DNA from: Trichomonas vaginalis G3 | Lineage: Eukaryota; Parabasalia; Trichomonadida; Trichomonadidae | DNA: 64,000 nucleotides | NCBI RefSeq assembly: GCF_026262505.1 | Contig: NC_067208.1 | Span: forward strand, 186,001-250,000 | Direction of reading: 5' to 3' | Shown: piece after piece, positions 57,537 through 64,000 of the stretch | Numbering within the stretch: position 1 is the first letter of the stretch | How the letters are laid out: every line of letters starts with the position of its first letter | Notes under the pieces: generated by a model | What the model was told of the DNA's origin: nothing | What the model saw: only the letters and a program-made list of their open reading frames with translations | The model's database searches: none | Position numbers and translations under genes: made by a program

Positions 57537-58386
57537 TTACAATACAGCGATTGTAGAGTTTAAAGTTGTGCTTCAATGTAGAGACAGTCCTTATGGTCTG
57601 GAGGTAAGAGCACTGGCAGTTATGGTCATGAGTGGAGAACATGTCTATCCAAAACTCACGATTGAAGCCAGTAATTTAATACTTAGGATTTGGAGTGGTG
57701 AAGTTCTTGTATGACCAATGAACTCATTTTCAACTCCCTTACTTAAGTTTGAATATAATATAGCTTGCTTTCTATCCCAAATGCCAGGTGTTACAATCTT
57801 TGAAAATTCATTTTTCCTCGGAAGCATTGCATCATAATTGAAAACATTCTTAAAATCATCATTGGTTCAGAGATTTGAAATCTTATACGTAATGGATTTT
57901 CTTTCTCTTTAGCTACTTCATTAAATGGTGAATATATAACAACTGACAGTCATGAGTTCCATCTTCATTTTCATTAAATTCATAATGAAAGTCTATAAGT
58001 TGTGGCTGACTACCTTCTTCTTTCAGTTGTGCAAGAAACTCACGTAAAGGCTGTAAAGTTTGTACTTCAATGTTGAACTTTTTCTCGAACATCTCATTAA
58101 ATGAAATCATACATTGCAACAATGTTGTATCGTCTTTAAAGTATTTGTATATGTGAATGTTTTGGGCGCTTAAAGACTGTTCGTCATTTTCTATCTCGAC
58201 TTGAAGTATAAAGTCAACCTTTCTGAAAGCACGTGTTATATACATAGATGTTATGCCAATGTACTTCTCTTCATTTATGTTCACAATCCAGTCTGTTGGA
58301 AACTTAAACGTTACTCTGTTCCCCTTTATTTTGACGTCAGGGTTTTCACTACTGAACGCAACAGTTAAAGGTATTTGTCTATACAT
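57537..58386 (-). pseudogene. Candidate minor capsid gene, broken
   Basis: Counterpart of 19507-20364; the front (MYRQIPLTVAFSSENP) is nearly identical. Broken (a few breaks). Confidence 0.55.
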
Positions 58387-58410
58387 TTAATTCGGATAAA
58401 AATAAACCAT

Positions 58411-58682
58411 TTACTCTTTCTTTGCTTCAGCTTCTTTAGCTTTTGTTCTTCCTTTGCTTTTGCTTCTTCTCTAGCTTTCTTCGCCAGCAAACGTGGGTTC
58501 TTTTGTCTTCCAGCAGCTAATGCAGCAAGTTGTTTTTCACTAAGTTTTCTCTTTGGTCTCTCTGGCTTTTGTTCTTGTTTTTGTTCCTTCAGTTCGGATA
58601 AAATTTGCTCACGAATTTCTTTCTTCAATGCTTCAACATCTATGACCCCTTGGGTCTTGTCCGTAGGGCTTGTCTGAGTCAT
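58411..58682 (-). pseudogene. Charged helical protein gene, broken
   Basis: Counterpart of 20389-20642, with KRKLSEKQLAALAAGRQKN. Start MTQTSPTDKTQG after the TTTTTATCTGCAGTCAA leader. Broken (about one break). Confidence 0.5.
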
Positions 58683-58726
58683 TTGACTGCAGATAAAAAT
58701 CAACTTAAAACTTTAACCGATGTAAA

Positions 58727-59154
58727 ATGAGCTTGTCAAAATCAGAGCGAGAGTCTATTATATTAAATGACGCAAGAGGAATACAACATCCTTTCTATTA
58801 CGTAAGTCAGAGTAAAGATGGTAAAATATACGTAAGAAAAAGAAAGGTTCCATTAGCGAATGCAGAAAGCGACAACATTAAGGTGCATGGCACCGAGGGC
58901 GAAGCCCATATAAAACCTTCTGTTCAAACTGAGCCACCAAAGAACCAGAAGAAAAGAAGCCAGATGTACTTTCAATAACGAACCAAGAGCTTATTGCAAA
59001 GTTCGTGAATTTCATTGAAAAACAAACCGAGTCAAAGAACCCTGACCCACCAGTGAAAGAAGTTGAGACAAAAGAGAATGTACAGTTCATTGAAAATGTC
59101 AAGAAACAACTTCCACCACGAATGCCAAGAAGAAGAGTGAGAATAATGAAGTAA
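58727..59154 (+). pseudogene. KDG-IYVRKRK gene, broken
   Basis: Counterpart of 20688-21112. Carries the complete version of the double hairpin at 58882-58907. Broken (about one break). Confidence 0.5.
58882..58907 (+). repeat. Double hairpin with GCGAAGC core
   Basis: GGTGC pairs with GCACC around ATG (58882-58894), linker GA, then GGGCGAAGCCC (58897-58907). Same design as 15703-15729 and 42611-42636. Confidence 0.7.
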
Positions 59155-59181
59155 ATAGATATTTTTATCTGAAGTAAATAC

Positions 59182-60762
59182 ATGCAGAACGAACAGCTAA
59201 ACGAATTTACTCCAGCAGAGCATATTCATCAGATTCGCTCATATTTCGATATCATAGACAATGCAGTTCAAATTGGTGACACTAATAGAAAATATTCTGA
59301 CGCAAAGATTCCATCACAACCTGGAACTGCTAAAGATAACACATGGGTAACATTCAATCTCTCACCTCCTGGTGAAAATATGTTGGACCTTTACAATACA
59401 TTCATTACGTATAAAATGGAAGGTCAATTTATTGCAGATAAAGAAATTGGTTCAGGTTCCAATAAAACAAACCCACCAGGATTTTGGATTGGTTTCGATG
59501 ACGCTTTCTATGCAGTTGCTGGATATCAAATCCTTGCAAATGGTCGTATCGTATATTCTCAAGACAACGCAAGAGAAGAAGCATATATAACTTCAAACTC
59601 AAAACTACCGAACAAATAAAGAAAGTAGATGTTTTCTCAAAGACTCGACATGAAGATGTATGGAGTCATTCGGGAACATGCAGAACAGGACAAATTGTTA
59701 GTGGTCCAATTACAGCAGGAAAATCATTTGATTTTAAGCTTCGTTTAAGAATTCCTGTTAGAAAGATTCCTTCCATTAGAAGCTATTCGATTTATTCCTG
59801 CATTTGCTGGTAACATTCAGCTTAAAGTAAAGTTCAGTAGCGACGCCTTACAATGCACATCTATATCTGTAAATGATATCATTGCTTTCAATCCAACTCT
59901 TAAAGTTGCATTTGCTTCAGATTCAAATCCACCGACAAATAAATTTGTTCCATGGAATGAACCATTCACTATGATAACGAAGGCAGTAGAAGCTAGTGGA
60001 ACAGTTACTATTACAACTGTAACCCAGCAACTATTTCGAACAAAGATGGATTTTAATGAATGTTTCATTCATCCAAAGTCATTCTCTTTAGACCCTAACA
60101 TTTATACAGAACTTGTAGAACATTATACAAACGAGGCTTTATGTTTTCCTGTTAAAGTTATGGATTGGATTCCTATGGACGGTTCATTCTCAAAGAATAC
60201 AGATAGTTCAAGTGCAACATTTACAGCAGCTTATACGCCTATTAATGTTAAAAGTATTTGGGCACTATTTAGAAAGAAAGACAACTATTATGTTAATTTT
60301 GAGAACCCTAAGTTTAAATATCTTCAGCTTTCCATGGGAGCTTATGGAAATATGCCTGCAGAACCTGAAAAATCATATGGACCTGTATTTTATGAAATGG
60401 TTGCGAACGCTTGCAATACAAACAATGATATGATAGGATTTAATGAAGATGTTATGAGGTCATTGGTGGATGATGGTAGTGTGGAACATAAATGGGATAG
60501 CTATGACAACACACATTTCTTATGTGGTTTTCCAACAGAAGTGGACTTTTGCTTCCAGCAAGGTCAAACATCTACTGCTCCAATAACATACAAATTGTCT
60601 GTTAAAGGACCTATTGAACTAGCAACTGAAAACGTACCAAAGCCACTTATTGGATTTATGAGGGATTGTTGCTTTGCATTCAGGTGCGTGCTAATGGCAT
60701 CCCCATAATAAGATTAGATGACTATAACTTAGCTGCGGACGACAGTGAGGAATAAAGGATGA
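59182..60762 (+). pseudogene. Double jelly-roll major capsid protein, broken
   Basis: Counterpart of 21140-22718, nearly identical over most of its length. Broken (a few breaks). Confidence 0.7.
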
Positions 60763-60784
60763 ACGTTTATTTTAAAGCTTATAA

Positions 60785-61255
60785 ATGAGTTCTTCATCAA
60801 GCTCTCGTGAACCTTCACCATCTATGAAACAAACTTTACCAAACGATTATGGAGCACCTATTGAATATTTCTTACGAGCTGCACAATGGCAAAGAGCAGT
60901 CTCACCAAGGTTAGGTGTTCCACCAGCTCCTGTCAAAAATAGCATTTGGTCAAGTCCTTATATAAGATATGGTCTCCCACTAGGTTTGCTAGCTACAGCA
61001 GGAGCAGTTATGATGTTGAAAAGAAATAAAGCAAATGTTGTAAATAATACTGAAGTAGCTGAAGTTAAACAAACTCCAACACCTTCGCCAAAACCACGTC
61101 AAAACCAACGCCTTCACAAGCAAAACCTTCAATGACTCCTGAACCTATGGAAGTACAAACTCCTATTCAAAAGTCAACTCCTAAACCGACTCCAACATTT
61201 AAACCAGAACCTACTCCTCAAAATAAATCGTAAAACTCCTGCGTTTCCTTACTGA
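60785..61255 (+). pseudogene. Membrane-segment virion protein gene, broken
   Basis: Counterpart of 22742-23200, with the hydrophobic segment near residues 59-78 and Pro/Thr-rich tail. Broken (about two breaks). Confidence 0.6.
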
Positions 61256-61303
61256 AAAAATAACGTTATTTTTATTTAATATTAAAATTTTTATTTGATT
61301 GAA

Positions 61304-61542
61304 ATGAATAAAGTCACTGAAGCAATGAAACAAAAGTTTTTGGTAGAATACATTAAATCAGGAACTATTCCAGAAGGTTTTTACATTCATACTATGAAGG
61401 ATGGTAGAGTTCAGTTTAGAAAGATAAACAACCATTAGATAGAGAAGGAATTTTGAGAAAGATTAAACTTCATGAGGACAACATTGCTAAACTTAGGAAG
61501 AAGTTAGAAGAGTTGGAGAAAGCAGACGACAGTGAGGAATAA
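61304..61542 (+). pseudogene. KDG-domain small protein gene, broken
   Basis: Counterpart of 23249-23485 with a different acidic end. Broken (about one break). Confidence 0.55.
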
Positions 61543-61587
61543 AAATTTCATTAGTTTTATTTTTTACTGAAAATTTTTATTTGGATG

Positions 61588-62146
61588 TAATGACGAAAAC
61601 TATTGAGATAACAAACTACAACGGTCATGAGTTCAAGAATTTGTTCTTCGTTCCTCGTGAAAATACATTCTATCAGATACGAGGGAGAAAGGGTAAAGTT
61701 AGTTTGAGCGTTTATGAAGGAATGGAAGAATGGAAAGTTATATACAAGCATACGATACAAACGGTAGCGTGTTTCATTAGCTTTGTCAAAACTTACTAAC
61801 ATTTATTTTGACAGTGACTTTGACTCTGACGATTGGAGCGACAGCAGCGATACTGAAGAATATGAACTATTGTGTGAAGCACAGCAATGGGAGGAGTTGC
61901 AATACTTTTGTAAGTGAGAACGTTTATTTTTACATTAGTGAAGTCGTTTGTGAAAACGTTAGTGAAGTCGTTTGTGAAAACGTTAGGAGGTGAAGTGGTT
62001 GGCGCGCTTTGTAAATATTTAAGGTTAAGTTAGTGTTGTCGTTTGTTGTTGTAAATATACGTTAACGGTTTCGTAAAGTGTCAAATTCACATAACAGGGG
62101 TACGGTGGAACGCAGTGCCGTCGTACACGACTTAGGTATACTAACT
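61588..62146 (-). repeat. Right terminal inverted repeat of the second Maverick
   Basis: Inverse of 41294-41849 with few differences. Contains the direct repeats built on GTTTGTGAAAACGTTAG and a broken copy of the 108-aa gene (61590-61917). Confidence 0.85.
61590..61917 (+). pseudogene. Terminal-repeat-encoded small protein gene (right copy), broken
   Basis: Right-hand partner of 41522-41848. Broken (one or two breaks) while its left partner looks open. Confidence 0.6.
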
Positions 62147-63319
62147 AATATAATCACCATTGGATTCAATCACGCGTTCGCAGCGATCGATCCAGGCTTC
62201 AAAGACACGCTTTAAATCATCTGGACTCGCGAATTCGCGTCCTTCAGCTCTCTTTTTTAGCGTGCCGAATAAATAAAAGTCAGAGGGTGTAATATCAGGT
62301 GAATAAATTGGGTTTGGAACAACTTTGGACATTGTTTTCCACCAATTAATTCATTACCTTATGACTTTTGTGAACTCTTGAATTATCAAAATGAATTGCA
62401 AACTTTTGTTTTTGTTGTTTGGATTTCTCAAACTCATCAGAATTGATAATTTGAGTAAGATCATTGTCAATTAGATACTGAGCATTCATCGTATTAGTTT
62501 TTGAAGAATATCAATTGCGATGATGCCATTCACGCCCCAAAAAACCGACAACATCATCATTGGTGTGTCAATTTTTTTCTTCGGGAATGTTTGCGGATTT
62601 TCATCCTTCGGGATCCACATGATTTTGGCTTCTGTTGCATATTGAAACCAAGACTCGTCCCCTGTTACTAAAAAGCGAAACTTCTTGGATTGATACGCAC
62701 CCAATATAGAGAGGAGCTCTTTCGAAGATTGGACTCTAGATTTTTTTGAAACTGAATTTAAGGTTGTGCGGAACCAACGTGTATACGCTAGTTTGTAGTT
62801 CAAATAATTGTGCAGATAATAACTGACTGTTGTACGTGGTATCTTTGTCATCTCCTCTATCCTTCTGAGTGATGCTCTTGGGTCTTCATCTAGCGCTTGA
62901 AGAATTGCTTTGATTTTTCTTTGATCCGGCGATTTTTTGTCAATTTTTATGATGGGCGTCTTTTTGTTCATGAAGTGATACATCCTAACATGATACGTTA
63001 CAGTGGAATAGCTAGGAGCATCCATACCGAAGCATTTTACCAATGTCTCGTAGATTTTTTTACAGTCTTTGCATTTTTTTGCAAGAGCGAGGATGTTTTC
63101 TTTATGATTCATTAAAAAAATGAAAAAAATCCCGCCAAAATTTCCCGCGAAACCGCCTCTTGTCTCAAAATTCATTTTATATCCCTGCATGGCGCCAAAA
63201 TACAACATACTCATCATATACATATATTCATATTTTTTATTATATATTTATAATCAGCATATATCTCCTTTAATAGTCTCATATAGAGCGCTGTGCTAAA
63301 CGCACCTTTGGACACCCTA
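62147..63319 (-). mobile_element. Tvmar1-like mariner, copy 2, right piece
   Basis: Ends in GGACACCCTA with TA at 63320-63321; pairs with 41205-41293. The Maverick entered at the very end of the transposase gene (AATATA, 62147-62152). Compared with copy 1 it lacks 48 bases near 62220, between two short ATCATC repeats. Confidence 0.9.
62153..63112 (-). pseudogene. Mariner transposase, copy 2, damaged
   Basis: The N-terminal two-thirds is open from MNHKENILALAKKC (63112) through the helix-turn-helix regions and the first catalytic Asp in TGDESWFQ. Relative to copy 1 there is a one-base loss near 62500, so the frame shifts after VNGIIAIDILQK, and another single-base difference near 62325-62345. 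The 48-base deletion removes 16 residues (ENFVREQFEQFSHDDL) in frame near the C terminus. The Maverick replaces the last codon region. This copy is thus inactive for several reasons independent of the Maverick. Confidence 0.85.
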
Positions 63320-64000
63320 TATCATTAGTTGTTAATTCATCATAGAACGAATTTTTTACAGTGACATTAGAATTCTTGTTAATGTAAAATATTTTTCCTT
63401 TTCCGTGATCTCCTAATATTGAGCATCCATTTAATGTCAATTGACCCTCTAATCCTATAACCCCAAAATTAGAACTTTCCTGAAAATTATTCAAGATATT
63501 ACAATTTTCAAAATTATATGTATATCCGTTACCTAGACCGATCATTCTATAACTTGAAGCATTATTGCTTTCAATTGTTGAATAATTCAGGTTTTCGAAG
63601 TTTTGACTTCTGGTGTTTAGTGCAACATTGAAAGAACCAATATTTTTACTTACATTAATAGAAGAAAATCTAATCTTCCCATATGCATGAGAGAAAAGAG
63701 AATAACCACTGGATTTACCACATTCACATGCGGAACTTTCATCAATATAGTTTAAGCATTCTGTTGATTCTGTTTTCATAAAACATCTTGAATGTTGACC
63801 TTGAACAGAAGCTGTGCAGTTATGGGAACAAAATCTATGCTGTACTATAGAACAATCACAATTTTCAATATACACAGCAGCTCCTATATTTGAACTGCAA
63901 CTTTCAAAGAAACATTCAGAATGCATGATTTTTGTGTTATTTTTAGAAAAACTAATACCAGATGTAATATAACCTCGAAACATGCATTTAAATAGAAATA
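63320..64000 (-). CDS. Host beta-helix surface-type protein, 5' partial, interrupted by mariner
   Basis: The frame is open to the window edge, so the start is probably outside; the Met at 63983 (MFRGYITSG) has no signal peptide behind it. The protein shows repeated short beta segments with Asn/Ser/Cys turns (NFENCNILNNF, LTLNGCSILGDHG, NSNVTVKNSFYDE), typical of right-handed beta-helix proteins of the Trichomonas Pmp-like surface family, with a Cys-rich patch (SSACECGKSSGYSLFSHAYG). The mariner inserted after LTTND; the frame resumes beyond the 22 kb of inserted DNA at 41204. A surface or secreted location is inferred. Confidence 0.6.

Larger units (their letters stand above)
41294..62146. 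mobile_element. Maverick/Polinton, second copy (fossil)
   Basis: A 20.85 kb element with inverted ends beginning GTTAGTATACCTAAGTCGTG, flanked by AATATA at 41288-41293 and 62147-62152; the uninterrupted site is visible in mariner copy 1 near 1195. Gene order equals that of the first Maverick at an offset of about 39.5 kb in the left half. Broken: perhaps fifteen to twenty breaks, mostly in the polymerase and capsid half; the left half is largely open. High similarity between its ends suggests a young insertion, younger than the mariner it sits in. Confidence 0.9.

Noticed and set aside
61520-61545. Acidic ADDSEE tail as a new fusion in the KDG gene of the second Maverick
   Set aside because: The same bases occur at the end of the capsid gene region (about 60737-60756), so it may be a local duplication or copying error; too short to interpret.

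Overview
The window looks like Trichomonas vaginalis (a parabasalid protist). It is AT-rich and intron-free in appearance. Host genes carry a TCACTT-type initiator just before the ATG and a TAAA signal overlapping the stop. Two copies of a Tvmar1-like mariner (TA target duplications, TAGGGTGTCC ends, DD34D transposase) are present, and most of the rest is Maverick/Polinton DNA. Only three host coding stretches remain: a doublecortin-domain gene (395-757, minus), and the two halves of one beta-helix surface-protein gene (63320-64000 and 40997-41204, minus) that mariner copy 2 split.

Layout. 1-1116 host. 1119-1848 and 39585-40163 are the two halves of mariner copy 1, pushed apart by a composite virus-like block, 1849-39584. 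That block holds: (i) a nearly full Maverick gene set, 1849 to about 23.5 kb (left terminal repeat, virion genes, packaging ATPase, fibre, integrase, accessory genes, family B polymerase, capsid genes); (ii) a second, different Maverick right terminus ending at 24156; (iii) part of a divergent Maverick-like element, 24157-32460, with its own ATPase, an HNH nuclease, an SF3 helicase and KilA-N genes; (iv) a very noisy near-copy of about 24.2-29.95 kb at 32461-38566; (v) the matching right terminus, 38567-39584. 40167-41204 is host DNA. 41205-41293 and 62147-63319 are the halves of mariner copy 2, separated by a second Maverick, 41294-62146, flanked by the 6-bp duplication AATATA. 63320-64000 is host.

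How the genes fit together. Both Mavericks share gene order and orientation: a terminal-repeat gene, a leftward virion-gene block, a rightward packaging ATPase, a fibre gene set back to back with its likely anchor protein, integrase, an accessory zone (inverted-repeat cassette, KilA-N and GIY-YIG genes), polymerase, then major capsid and small virion proteins. All virus-like elements here are treated as fossils. Both Mavericks are broken (roughly half a dozen breaks in the first, perhaps fifteen to twenty in the second, mostly in its right half). Their near-identity to each other and their matching ends suggest recent insertion.

The most unusual signals are: (1) a family of roughly 25-27 base GC-rich double hairpins, often built on the GCGAAGC mini-hairpin, that appear or vanish in frame inside Maverick genes and in only one of two paired terminal repeats; (2) single-gene cassettes bracketed by 58-bp inverted repeats centred on the palindrome GTTAGATCTAAC; (3) a hypervariable hairpin site inside each KilA-N gene; (4) a likely element-specific promoter, with an identical 20-mer in front of two unrelated genes; (5) a host gene split by a mariner that was itself split by a Maverick. 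The noisy duplicate and the mismatched termini suggest part of the composite block may be an assembly artefact.
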